From the NCBI GenBank assembly GCA_036266155.1, contig DATANR010000219.1, positions 1 through 14,911 on the forward strand: a stretch of 14,911 nt of DNA, given 5' to 3'. Under the pieces are notes generated by a model, which did no database searches, had not been told where the DNA came from, and worked only from the letters and a program-made list of their open reading frames with translations. This document shows, in pieces, positions 7,037-13,282 of the stretch. Every line of letters begins with the position of its first letter. Position 1 is the first letter of the stretch. The stretch is from SIAJ01 sp036266155 (GTDB lineage: Bacteria; Planctomycetota; Planctomycetia; Gemmatales; Gemmataceae). The position numbers were made by a program, and so were the translations under genes.

Positions 7037-7762
7037 ATGCCGCTCCGCGACCATTTTCGTTCGCCGGTGAATGACAAGGACACCTGGGGCTCCGTGTATG
7101 GAATGTGGCCGGCGACGATCGTGCGTGAATTGTTCGATCTCCTTCCTCCCGGCTTTCAAGCCGAGCCGAACATCAATCTCGGCTCCCCGTTTGAAATCGA
7201 CATCGGAACCTTTGACGACGAGGCCCGGGACGCGATGAATCCCATCAGCGACGGGGGAACCGCGACGATGGTGGCAATTGCACCGACGCACACGGTTGAA
7301 GCGGACCTGTCCGAGCAGGACATATACGAAGTGCGCATTTACGATGTCGACCGCGGCCGCCGACTTGTTGCTGCCATTGAGATCGTCAGTCCGTCGAACA
7401 AGGATCGGCCGGAGACGCGTGAAGTCTTCGTGGCGAAAGTCGCCGCGCTGCTTCAGAAAGGCGTATGCGTAGCGATCGTTGATTTGGTCACGATTCGGCA
7501 ATTCAACCTTTATGCCGACCTGCTCACCCTACTTGGTCGTAGCGATCCCCACCTGGCTCCGACGCCTCCCAATATCTACGCAGTCGCTCTGCGTTCCCGC
7601 AATCTCCGGAAGATGCCATCATTGCTCGACGCTTGGTTCTATCCGATGACTGTGGGCCAACCCCTACCGACCTTGCCAATCTGGTTGAGCCCTGACCGCC
7701 GCGTGTTGCTGAACCTCGAAACGAGTTATGAGGAATCCTGCCGGCTGCTGCGCATCCTCTGA
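7037..7762 (+). CDS. DUF4058 family protein
   Basis: This 241-residue cytoplasmic protein belongs to the DUF4058 family, which is expanded in planctomycetes and cyanobacteria and has no proven function. Recognised segments are MPLRDHFRSP at the start, the NLGSPFEIDIGTF segment (48-59), RRLVAAIEIVSPSNKDR (108-124) and LLQKGVCVAIVDLV (138-151). The spacing of Asp55, Glu115 and Lys122 resembles a PD-(D/E)xK nuclease core, as in the Uma2 family; that is inference. The start fits the family N-terminus, although the ribosome binding site is poor. A TACAAT at 7011-7016 could serve as a -10 box with a very short leader, but no matching -35 is seen. It follows the ATPase gene by 91 bases on the same strand; co-transcription is possible but unproven. 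Confidence 0.85.
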   Translation: MPLRDHFRSPVNDKDTWGSVYGMWPATIVRELFDLLPPGFQAEPNINLGSPFEIDIGTFDDEARDAMNPISDGGTATMVAIAPTHTVEADLSEQDIYEVRIYDVDRGRRLVAAIEIVSPSNKDRPETREVFVAKVAALLQKGVCVAIVDLVTIRQFNLYADLLTLLGRSDPHLAPTPPNIYAVALRSRNLRKMPSLLDAWFYPMTVGQPLPTLPIWLSPDRRVLLNLETSYEESCRLLRIL

Positions 7763-8065
7763 CTCGCGGCTTCGCGTGACATCGGGGTGAGCATCGACCA
7801 ACCGTTCTACGTCACGACGCAAGCCCCGACCAGCGAAGACATCCTCAACATCGACGGCTTCAGCGACGCTGTGTTCGGAGTCGTCGCGGCCTTTTTGACG
7901 AATGATGCGAATCGGTTTGTGAGGGACGTGGTGGACGTGGACAGGTGTGATGGAGCACTAATTGCTTGGTAAATGCGGACAGGTTTGGTCGGCTCCCCAT
8001 TTTCGGTTGAGTTCGATTGGCCAGGTGCGGGAAGCCGTGTTTTACTGGCTTCCCGATCAGCCACG
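7763..8065. other. Gene-free stretch after the DUF4058 gene
   Basis: This 303-base gap lies between two convergent genes. It contains the hairpin at 8028-8055. A plus-strand GTG-initiated open frame at 7787-7972 (61 codons) has no good ribosome binding site, an ordinary composition and no recognisable domain, so I do not call it a gene. It could be a decayed gene remnant. No other structure was seen. Confidence 0.4.
8028..8055. terminator. Perfect hairpin after the HEPN-like gene
   Basis: CGGGAAGCC (8028-8036) and GGCTTCCCG (8047-8055) form a 9-bp perfect stem with a 10-base loop, 10 bases beyond the stop of the minus-strand gene at 8066. There is no T tract on either strand, so it is not a textbook intrinsic terminator. 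Its place between convergent genes still suggests transcript ending or RNA 3'-end protection. Confidence 0.45.
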
Positions 8066-9067
8066 TCAAGCTCCTTCCCTATTCGGCGATTCTTTTATGT
8101 CTGTTGATTTCGTAAACCATGTTTTGGGGACAATACGGCAGAGATCGAATCGGAGTTCGAGTGGATATGCACCGAACCCGTCGTAAAAGGCCATGCACAC
8201 TTCGACAGTGTGTCCCTGTTTGATGAACATTCGCGGTTCATTTCGCGATTCAGAACCGTAGATGGGCGAAAACACGTCCCGCCGAGATGTCGATATGTCT
8301 CGCCATTTTTCCTTGTTGAAGAGTACGTCGAAAGCAGCTTGTTCCATTCGGTTCACCACCGGACGGGTGTCAGTTTCAACGGCATAATTTGGTCGTCGAT
8401 CCGCATGCGTCGCCAAGTCTCGCAATTTAAGCCAATGCTCAACTTCTTCTTGATCAAAACCACGATCGAGGGGCTGAAGAAATTCAGCGAGCAACTTTTC
8501 GCAAACCAAGCGCGCTGGCCGCGCAAAAGCGCGTTCAAACAAACGAAGATACTCATGGAGCCGTCCAGTTGGGTGGGCTTGACAAAGTGCTTCCGCCAAT
8601 AGCGAGGCACCGTCGAAGCGGTCGGGAAGTGAGGAGGTGACCGTTTCGAGGTCAAGAATATGTGCCATTCGGTCAGGAACCCAACAATCACCGACTCGAA
8701 TCGCCGATGCCGCGCCGATCCATTTTTTAGCTTCGTCATCGATTGGATCGATACCGATATACGGCACTATCGAGGATATCGTCCTTCCACACCGATGAGT
8801 AATCGCCAGCAAGTTTGCCATTCCTTCCAACGCGTCTTCCAGCTTGCGTCGCAATTCGTCGGGTACAAGAATCTCTTCTTCTGCCATCTGGAGTTGCGAA
8901 TCCAGGTCGACGAATGCCGCGAGGAGAACCAATGTTCCGGGGTCATTTGATAGGGGAGGGTGCTCAATCGCCTGAATTCTGACATCGCCCAGTTGGTACA
9001 TGCAGTTTGAATAACTGAATTTGCGGTCTACGTTTACGCCGACCAGTCGAATGAGGCGAAAATGCAT
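8066..9067 (-). CDS. Unknown 333-aa protein with a HEPN-like R-x4-H motif
   Basis: This soluble 333-residue protein has no signal peptide or membrane segment. The N-terminal half (about 1-150) is of unknown type. The second half is predicted helical: LHEYLRLFERAFARPARLV (170-188), a second helix, then KLRDLATHADRRPNY, followed by RMEQAAFDVLFNKEKWRD. Arg216 and His221 in RDLATH match the R-x4-6-H motif of HEPN RNases, which sits at the end of a helix followed by a loop, as here. HEPN domains occur in toxins, antiphage proteins and Cas13; the match here is a motif and helical context only, so function is inferred. The frame is open to 9121, but the ATG at 9067 has GGAG 7 bases upstream and is chosen. 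It follows the GNAT gene on the same strand after 155 bases. Confidence 0.7.
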   Translation of the reverse strand: MHFRLIRLVGVNVDRKFSYSNCMYQLGDVRIQAIEHPPLSNDPGTLVLLAAFVDLDSQLQMAEEEILVPDELRRKLEDALEGMANLLAITHRCGRTISSIVPYIGIDPIDDEAKKWIGAASAIRVGDCWVPDRMAHILDLETVTSSLPDRFDGASLLAEALCQAHPTGRLHEYLRLFERAFARPARLVCEKLLAEFLQPLDRGFDQEEVEHWLKLRDLATHADRRPNYAVETDTRPVVNRMEQAAFDVLFNKEKWRDISTSRRDVFSPIYGSESRNEPRMFIKQGHTVEVCMAFYDGFGAYPLELRFDLCRIVPKTWFTKSTDIKESPNREGA

Positions 9068-9222
9068 GAAACTACTCCACAGTTGTGCATTTGCAATTGC
9101 GAGGGTTAGGATCAACCACAAGTCAGTTGGACGACGGCGGCCGGTGAGAGGTTCGTGCCGGGGATCGGAAAAAGGGGACGAATGGTCGAAGGGGATTGAT
9201 AGTTAGCGACACGATTTTCTGA

Positions 9223-9816
9223 CTACCTCGTTGCCTCTTTGACCACATCTTGGAGCGCCTCATCGTCGAGCACGATGAACATCTTGTAGTACTCCACCTC
9301 GCCGGTCGTCTTGTCGACCCGTTGAACCAGCTCGTCGCTGAACCCGGCGTCCTTGTAGAACTTGATCGCCCGCTTGTTGTCCTTGTGGACGAAGAGACCG
9401 AGGACCGGGTGCGTCCACGCGTCCGCCTCGGCCTCGGCGACGAGGTCGTCAAGGATCTGGGCCGCATACCGACCCTCCCTTGGTCCCGGTGGTTGGCCGC
9501 GGAATTCCTTTTGAATACCAACCCAGATGATGATCGACAGAGGGAGCTTGGGGTCTTTGTTCTTCCCCGGCCAGCGCCATTCGGTCTTGGCGAGCGCGCC
9601 GAAGCCGACGAGTTGATCGCCGAGCTTGTAAAGCCACACCCGGCTTTCCCGTCGTTCGTCGGCGATGGAATTCAGGGCGCTCTCGACACCCTCTTCAGCG
9701 GGACCCATCAGCCAATCGGCAACCTCTTGTTCGAATGGCTCGTCCCCGCAGTCGAAATTTTGGACATCGGCCCAGTCGGCGGCGGTGAACGGATGTTTGG
9801 CGAGTTGACTGGCCAT
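9223..9816 (-). CDS. GNAT-family N-acetyltransferase
   Basis: This 197-residue GNAT enzyme transfers an acetyl group from acetyl-CoA to an amine substrate that the sequence does not reveal. The acetyl-CoA-binding region is IQKEFRGQPPGPREGRYAAQ (101-120), longer and more Pro-rich than the usual Q/R-x-x-G-x-G/A loop. Motif B is clear: LFVHKDNKRAIKFYKDAGF (141-159). The N-terminus NFDCGDEPFEQEVADWL resembles the start of TacT/AtaT-like toxin GNATs, which acetylate aminoacyl-tRNA, but no ribbon-helix-helix antitoxin gene adjoins it. The ATG at 9816 is the first in frame and starts the domain well; the ribosome binding site is weak. A terminator at 9837-9861 separates it from the upstream 59-aa gene, so it should have its own promoter. 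Confidence 0.85.
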   Translation of the reverse strand: MASQLAKHPFTAADWADVQNFDCGDEPFEQEVADWLMGPAEEGVESALNSIADERRESRVWLYKLGDQLVGFGALAKTEWRWPGKNKDPKLPLSIIIWVGIQKEFRGQPPGPREGRYAAQILDDLVAEAEADAWTHPVLGLFVHKDNKRAIKFYKDAGFSDELVQRVDKTTGEVEYYKMFIVLDDEALQDVVKEATR

Positions 9817-9836
9817 AGGTGACCATCAATTGAGAA

Positions 9837-9861
9837 ACCCCTCTCCATGCGGAAGAGGGGT
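9837..9861 (-). terminator. Intrinsic terminator of the 59-aa gene
   Basis: ACCCCTCT (9837-9844) and AGAGGGGT (9854-9861) form a perfect 8-bp stem with a 9-base loop. On the minus strand the stem is followed by TTTCTC. It lies 26 bases after the stop of the small minus-strand gene and 20 bases before the GNAT start codon. Confidence 0.7.
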
Positions 9862-9887
9862 GGTCGTACACCATCCTGGCTCGGTGG

Positions 9888-10067
9888 TTACTTCTTGGCA
9901 ACAACGGCAGGCTTGACGCTCGGAACCCGCTTGGGTTTCCGTTTGTATCTCCCAGCCGGCACATTCTTGTCCTGCGCGACGCGGAGCATGACCGCGATGT
10001 CGCGCTCAGTGATCTCGGTGTCCTGCAAGGCTTGCGGCAACATCGGCTTGGCCGTCTTAGTCTTCAC
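9888..10067 (-). CDS. Small basic protein, 59 aa
   Basis: This short gene encodes 59 residues starting with GTG at 10067. The sequence opens KTKTAKPMLPQALQDTEITE, continues with a probable helix ERDIAVMLRVAQDKN, and ends in a Lys/Arg/Pro-rich tail (KRKPKRVPSVKPAVVAKK). The case for a real gene is a perfect AGGAGG 7 bases before the start, a complete frame, and a dedicated intrinsic terminator just after the stop. The tail suggests nucleic-acid or acidic-protein binding; I recognise no family. It is divergent from the ORF at 10126 and lies upstream of the GNAT gene on the same strand. It could be a regulator or antitoxin of that gene, but the terminator between them argues against a simple operon. 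Confidence 0.75.
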   Translation of the reverse strand: MKTKTAKPMLPQALQDTEITERDIAVMLRVAQDKNVPAGRYKRKPKRVPSVKPAVVAKK

Positions 10068-10125
10068 GGTCTATCCTCCTACCCTGTTCTCATTTTACCA
10101 GACAGCTCGCCCTTACCGAAGATAA

Positions 10126-10371
10126 TTGTGCGCCCGGCTGCAAGTTGCGGGTTCAGGAATTGCAGCTACGACGCTTGGCGGATCGGCGGTCGATCCGGAG
10201 GAGTTGCGCTTCCGCGAGGCCCGGCGGAAGGCGTGCATCTTGGGCAAACTCACGCAAGGCACGATGGGCTTCGAGGCACAGGCCGTGTCAGCCAAAATGC
10301 TCGCGCAATTGGATGAGGAGACGGTCGCCAAGTTGCTCGCCGACAAGGGCCGCAAGCTGTGGAGCGACTGA
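10126..10371 (+). CDS. Small hypothetical protein, possibly 5'-truncated
   Basis: An 81-codon frame starts with TTG directly after an in-frame stop (10123-10125) and lacks a good ribosome binding site. Residues from about 23 on look like real protein: VDPEELRFREARRKACILGK, then FEAQAVSAKMLAQLDEETVA, ending KGRKLWSD, a compact helical, charged C-terminus. The first 20 residues (Gly/Ala/Thr/Ser-rich) look less natural. Either translation starts inside the frame at a non-standard codon, or this is the 3' remnant of a longer gene whose front was lost. No family was recognised. It converges on the DinB-like gene with 25 bases between the stops. Confidence 0.45.
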   Translation: MCARLQVAGSGIAATTLGGSAVDPEELRFREARRKACILGKLTQGTMGFEAQAVSAKMLAQLDEETVAKLLADKGRKLWSD

Positions 10372-10375
10372 AGAT

Positions 10376-10390
10376 GGCAAGCTCTTTGCC
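10376..10390. terminator. Small hairpin between two convergent genes
   Basis: GGCAA (10376-10380) and TTGCC (10386-10390) form a 5-bp stem with a 5-base loop, in the short gap between the convergent stops at 10371 and 10397. It is too weak to be sure, but its position fits a shared bidirectional end. Confidence 0.2.
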
Positions 10391-10396
10391 TCCCTT

Positions 10397-10984
10397 TCAT
10401 CCATCTCTCAACCCACCCACAATCCGCTCTACCTGCTTCCGGTGAATCTTGAGGTGGCCGACGGCAAGGGCGTGCCGGCCGGCGGCAGTGAGGGGACCGA
10501 ACCAAGGATGTGGATAACGAACGGTGGTTTTCAAATTGGGAGATGCGGCAACAACCGCAAGCACGGCGTCGCAGGATTGCTCGTAGGCATCCACGATGTC
10601 GGCATTGACCTCCGTGGTCGGCTTGACCGCGGCCGTACTGGTCGTGCCCTCAGGAACTTTTCCTTGCGCTAATGTGCCGATCAGGCGCGCAATTTCGTGA
10701 TGGACAATCCGCAAATGATCGAGCGTCATCCAGACGGACCAATGGCGGCTGCTGTCCTCCAGGCCCCGCACACGTTGGATGAGCATGCGGCGCGATGCTT
10801 TGTCGCCGTCGCAACGACGAAGGAGCGCGCGGATCCGGTCACGTTCCGACTGGAAACGCGTATTGAGTGTTTCCCGGCTACTCGTCATTCGTCGGTAGGC
10901 GAAAATCATCCGGGCGATGTACAACTCGAACGTCGGGAGCCCCGCGCCCGGAGGTGCGAGCTTGGGTTCGGATTCAGTTGTCAT
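10397..10984 (-). CDS. DinB-like (YfiT/DinB superfamily) protein
   Basis: This 195-residue protein has a predicted four-helix bundle typical of the DinB/YfiT superfamily, whose members bind a divalent metal with three His and often act in thiol or drug modification. Candidate ligands are His90 (WMTLDHLRIVHHEIA), and His177 and His181 (AVGHLKIHRKQVERI), the usual late H-x3-H pair. A conserved-looking HPWFGPLTA (159-167) lies before them. The first 40 residues are a polar extension not needed for the fold. The start at 10984 is the first ATG; the ribosome binding site is weak. Its substrate is unknown. It follows the Uma2 gene on the same strand after 60 bases, so the two may be co-transcribed. 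Confidence 0.75.
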   Translation of the reverse strand: MTTESEPKLAPPGAGLPTFELYIARMIFAYRRMTSSRETLNTRFQSERDRIRALLRRCDGDKASRRMLIQRVRGLEDSSRHWSVWMTLDHLRIVHHEIARLIGTLAQGKVPEGTTSTAAVKPTTEVNADIVDAYEQSCDAVLAVVAASPNLKTTVRYPHPWFGPLTAAGRHALAVGHLKIHRKQVERIVGGLRDG

Positions 10985-11044
10985 GATCGCCCAGGTCGCA
11001 ATGGGGAGGCAGCTTGCTTGCAGCGACGGGCGGGTTGAGTGAAA

Positions 11045-11602
11045 CTACAGAATTTCCGCAACGCCGATCGACAGCCCTGGCAGTGCCGCGATGTCCGCAG
11101 TATCGCCAACTCGCAACGTGCGGACATCGGCATAGGTCCCGTCGGGCCGCGGTTGGCGATGGACTTCCAGGCATTTGTGTTCGAGGTTAACGATCCAGTA
11201 CTCGGTGATGCTGTTCTCGGCGTAGAGCGGGGCCTTAACCTGGCGGTCGTAGTCGAGTGAACTGTCCGCTACCTCGATTAACAAGAGAACATCGGCGGCA
11301 CGAGGCTTCGCGGAGGCATAGTCGTCGGCGCGCGGCACAAGCACTGCAATGTCGGGCTCGGGCTCGCTGTCGGCAAGTACGACTGGGTTCTGAACACTGA
11401 TGACGCCGCGATCCCAAACTGAGCGAACCAACAACCGATTCATGCGATTCACACAACCGAGGTGAGCGTCGCCGATTGCCATTTTCGCGACGATCTCCCC
11501 GCGAATCAGTTCGACACGATCGTTCTCGTTGAGAATGCCGTTGTCGATCATTTTCTCGTATTGCGGAACGGTGAAGCAGTGGCGTGGCGGCATCGCGCTC
11601 AT
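11045..11602 (-). CDS. Uma2 family (DUF820) putative endonuclease
   Basis: This 185-residue protein is a typical Uma2 protein of the PD-(D/E)xK nuclease fold. In order it shows FTVPQYEKMIDNGIL (10-24), ELIRGEI (31-37), SEPEPDIAVLV (79-89, Asp84), LLLIEVADSS (106-115, Glu110) and DRQVKAPLYA (119-128, Lys123), then ITEYWIVNLE (132-141). Asp84, Glu110 and Lys123 make the expected active-site set, so it looks intact. Uma2 genes are present in many copies in planctomycetes and cyanobacteria; their biological role is not established. The ATG at 11602 is chosen with GCGGA upstream; a second ATG at 11593 is possible. The length is usual for the family. Confidence 0.92.
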   Translation of the reverse strand: MSAMPPRHCFTVPQYEKMIDNGILNENDRVELIRGEIVAKMAIGDAHLGCVNRMNRLLVRSVWDRGVISVQNPVVLADSEPEPDIAVLVPRADDYASAKPRAADVLLLIEVADSSLDYDRQVKAPLYAENSITEYWIVNLEHKCLEVHRQPRPDGTYADVRTLRVGDTADIAALPGLSIGVAEIL

Positions 11603-11709
11603 GAATCAATTCCGCCGAGATCGCGGCCAACAAAACCGGGGACAGCGTGATACGATTATACCGTTTCGGGCGGAATTCTCCGTGCGTCGCTACGGGAATT
11701 TGGATGAAC

Positions 11710-11736
11710 CGCGAGCGCGGCAAGGCCGCGCTCGCG
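11710..11736 (-). terminator. GC-rich 12-bp hairpin after the lipoprotein gene
   Basis: CGCGAGCGCGGC (11710-11721) and GCCGCGCTCGCG (11725-11736) form a perfect 12-bp stem with a 3-base loop, 6 bases after the stop of the small lipoprotein gene. It has no T tract in the minus direction, but the stem is very stable. It may terminate or protect the transcript 3' end, or be a copy of a dispersed palindromic repeat. Confidence 0.55.
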
Positions 11737-11742
11737 TCTACC

Positions 11743-11898
11743 TTACTTCGCGTTGACCGACGGCGCCGACGTACTCGGCCCCATGTCGCTCGGCCCCTGC
11801 TTGGGCATCGGGGCGAATTCCTTCGGCGTTTCCGCCTTCTTGCCGTCGCAGCCGATCACGGCACAGAGGATCGGCAACACATAAAGCAACTTGCGCAT
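11743..11898 (-). CDS. Small lipoprotein, 51 aa
   Basis: This short gene encodes 51 residues. The N-terminus is MRKLLYVLPILCAVIGCDGK: two basic residues, a hydrophobic core and a lipobox ending VIGC, so Cys17 should be lipid-modified and the protein anchored in a membrane after signal peptidase II cleavage. The mature part is only about 35 residues, rich in Pro, Ser, Lys and Ala (EFAPMPKQGPSDMGPS), and probably unstructured. TTGGAG 7 bases before the ATG at 11898 supports the start. It lies directly downstream of the DUF1559 gene on the same strand, separated by an intrinsic terminator at 11937-11962. Tiny lipoproteins after DUF1559 genes recur in Gemmata-type genomes as I remember them, which suggests a functional pair; the function is unknown. 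Confidence 0.8.
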   Translation of the reverse strand: MRKLLYVLPILCAVIGCDGKKAETPKEFAPMPKQGPSDMGPSTSAPSVNAK

Positions 11899-11936
11899 GA
11901 GTGGTCTCCAATTGAATTACAGGGTGTAAAAACGAA

Positions 11937-11962
11937 GAACCGGCCCGGGATCGGGCCGGTTC
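11937..11962 (-). terminator. Intrinsic terminator between DUF1559 and the lipoprotein gene
   Basis: GAACCGGCCCG (11937-11947) and CGGGCCGGTTC (11952-11962) form a perfect 11-bp stem with a 4-base loop. On the minus strand it is followed by TTCGTTTTT. It lies 15 bases after the DUF1559 stop and 38 bases before the lipoprotein start. Incomplete termination would set a ratio of the two products. Confidence 0.85.
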
Positions 11963-11977
11963 ACGATCGATCGGACT

Positions 11978-12913
11978 TTAGAACGCGCTCGGGTCGTAAA
12001 TCTCGCCGTCGGACGCGCCGACCGCCGAGCGAACCACGCGAACGTCGGCGGACCTCTTCACCGGGCGCACCGAGCCGTCGCCCATCGCGAACATGATGAT
12101 GCCCGAGTGCTTGCTGCTGAACGTGTACCACGTCGGGGATGCGAAGCCATAAGCCTCCGGCATGATGCCGCAGCCCATCCACGAGAGCGAGTAGCCGTTC
12201 GAGCCCTTGTCGTCGTCGCCGGTCGATTCACCGAACATGAGGGTCTGCGACGTTCCGTCGGCGATCGACGAGAGCGTGGTGTACGACTGCGAGTAGAAGA
12301 TCCCAGCCCACGTATCCCAGCCGTTGCCAACCTTCGAGATGCCGCCCGAGACGCCGACGTAGTTGGTTCGTCCGAGCGTGTTGCCGCCCGAGGTGAACAC
12401 GGTGCCGGTCACGGTGCCGGACGAGGTCCCGACGCCATACGGCCAGACGCGCGCGAAGACGAGATTGCGATTGTAAGCGGTGTCCGAGGGACAGAGGTAC
12501 GTGTTGATTTTCGTCTGGGCCATGTTCCAGTTCGCGAGTGTGCTCCACCAGAGCGGCGCCGTCGCGCCGGGAGCGGGAACAGTCAGTTGCCGGTAGACGT
12601 TGTCCTGCTCCACGTACGGGAGCAAGAGCGTCAGGACGCCGAGGTACGAGTACGCGTTGCTCGGCGTGCCGAGCGGCGGCGTGGTCGGGATCGGATCGCC
12701 CATGATCCCTTGGGGCAAATAGCCCATGGCCGACTCGTAGTTATGTGCAGCGAGGGCAATTTGCTTCAGATTATTCGTGCATTTCATCCGATTGGCGGCT
12801 TCGCGAATCTTCTGCACCGCGGGCAGCAGCAAGCCAATCAGGATGGCGATGATCGCGATGACAACCAACAGTTCAATCAACGTGAAGGCGTACCTTCCGC
12901 GCAGGCGGACCAT
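11978..12913 (-). CDS. DUF1559 protein with type IV prepilin-like N-terminus
   Basis: This 311-residue protein has a prepilin-type N-terminus (RGRYAFTLIELLVVIAIIAI): a basic leader, a cleavage site before Phe10, Glu14 at the +5 position and a 20-residue hydrophobic helix used for membrane insertion and assembly. It is followed by the conserved PAVQKIREAANRMKCTNNLK (31-50) and a globular beta-rich domain with YLCPSD (139-144). The C-terminal signature H-x9-DG is present (His269, Asp279, Gly280; MGDGSVRPV). Such pseudopilins are exported by a type II/IV pilus-like system and are strongly multiplied in planctomycetes; individual roles are unknown. GAGGAG 8 bases before the ATG supports the start. 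Its length is normal and the gene appears intact. A terminator and a small lipoprotein gene follow. Confidence 0.95.
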   Translation of the reverse strand: MVRLRGRYAFTLIELLVVIAIIAILIGLLLPAVQKIREAANRMKCTNNLKQIALAAHNYESAMGYLPQGIMGDPIPTTPPLGTPSNAYSYLGVLTLLLPYVEQDNVYRQLTVPAPGATAPLWWSTLANWNMAQTKINTYLCPSDTAYNRNLVFARVWPYGVGTSSGTVTGTVFTSGGNTLGRTNYVGVSGGISKVGNGWDTWAGIFYSQSYTTLSSIADGTSQTLMFGESTGDDDKGSNGYSLSWMGCGIMPEAYGFASPTWYTFSSKHSGIIMFAMGDGSVRPVKRSADVRVVRSAVGASDGEIYDPSAF

Positions 12914-12986
12914 TCTTGGGTCTCCTCAATACGGTGTGAGAACAGTGCGTGCCGTGGGAAGAGCGAGCGGCACAAGGGTGGGAACT

Positions 12987-13027
12987 AACTCGACTTCAGA
13001 TCACAAGTAACTCACGAGCAACTCGAC
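12987..13027. repeat. Three helically phased AACTC motifs
   Basis: AACTCGAC at 12987-12994, AACTCACG at 13009-13016 and AACTCGAC at 13020-13027 are spaced 22 and 11 bases apart, two turns and one turn of the helix. They lie 74-114 bases before the DUF1559 start and could be binding sites for a regulator. The motif is short, so chance is not excluded. Confidence 0.3.
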
Positions 13028-13093
13028 GAAAATTGGGACGGGGTCACGTATGCAATCGTCGTGCCAGCCAAGGAACCGAGTAGGCTGCGAGAA

Positions 13094-13113
13094 TCGAAAA
13101 CGCCGTTTTTCGA
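13094..13113. promoter_or_regulatory. Inverted repeat in the DUF1559 upstream region
   Basis: TCGAAAA (13094-13100) and TTTTCGA (13107-13113) form a 7-bp inverted repeat with a 6-base centre, about 180 bases upstream of the DUF1559 start. It could be an operator or a hairpin in a long leader. Confidence 0.3.
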
Positions 13114-13282
13114 CGTGTTTTCAGCCAAAAACAAATGAATAAGCTGTGAAGGGCCATCTTGAAAAATGCACGCCCAACGTGCGATTTCGCGTGCGGATTG
13201 CCAAGAGATGTTGCATTTGCATACAAGATCAAAAGAACAAACAAATCAACAAAATTTCATATGAGAAATTGTCATCGTGACG

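Larger units (their letters stand above)
12914..13282. other. Gene-free regulatory-type region upstream of the DUF1559 gene
   Basis: This 369-base gap is more AT-rich than the flanking genes, especially 13100-13270. It is expected to hold the promoter of the minus-strand DUF1559 gene and the end of the TMEM175-type gene. I see the inverted repeat at 13094-13113 and the phased AACTC repeats at 12987-13027, but no clear -35/-10 pair. The 66-codon minus-strand frame at 13044-13244 has no supporting signal and is not called. Confidence 0.45.

Noticed and set aside
7787..7972. 61-codon plus-strand frame containing FSDAVFGVV, which recalls the TMEM175 motif
   Set aside because: There is no Arg at the needed position, no further membrane segments and no ribosome binding site. 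The resemblance is too short to matter.
9223..10067. A toxin-antitoxin operon formed by the 59-aa gene and the GNAT gene
   Set aside because: An intrinsic terminator separates the two genes and the small protein shows no ribbon-helix-helix pattern. It is kept only as a low-level possibility.
13044..13244. 66-codon minus-strand frame in the AT-rich gap
   Set aside because: It has no ribosome binding site or domain, and lies where the upstream control region of the DUF1559 gene is expected.
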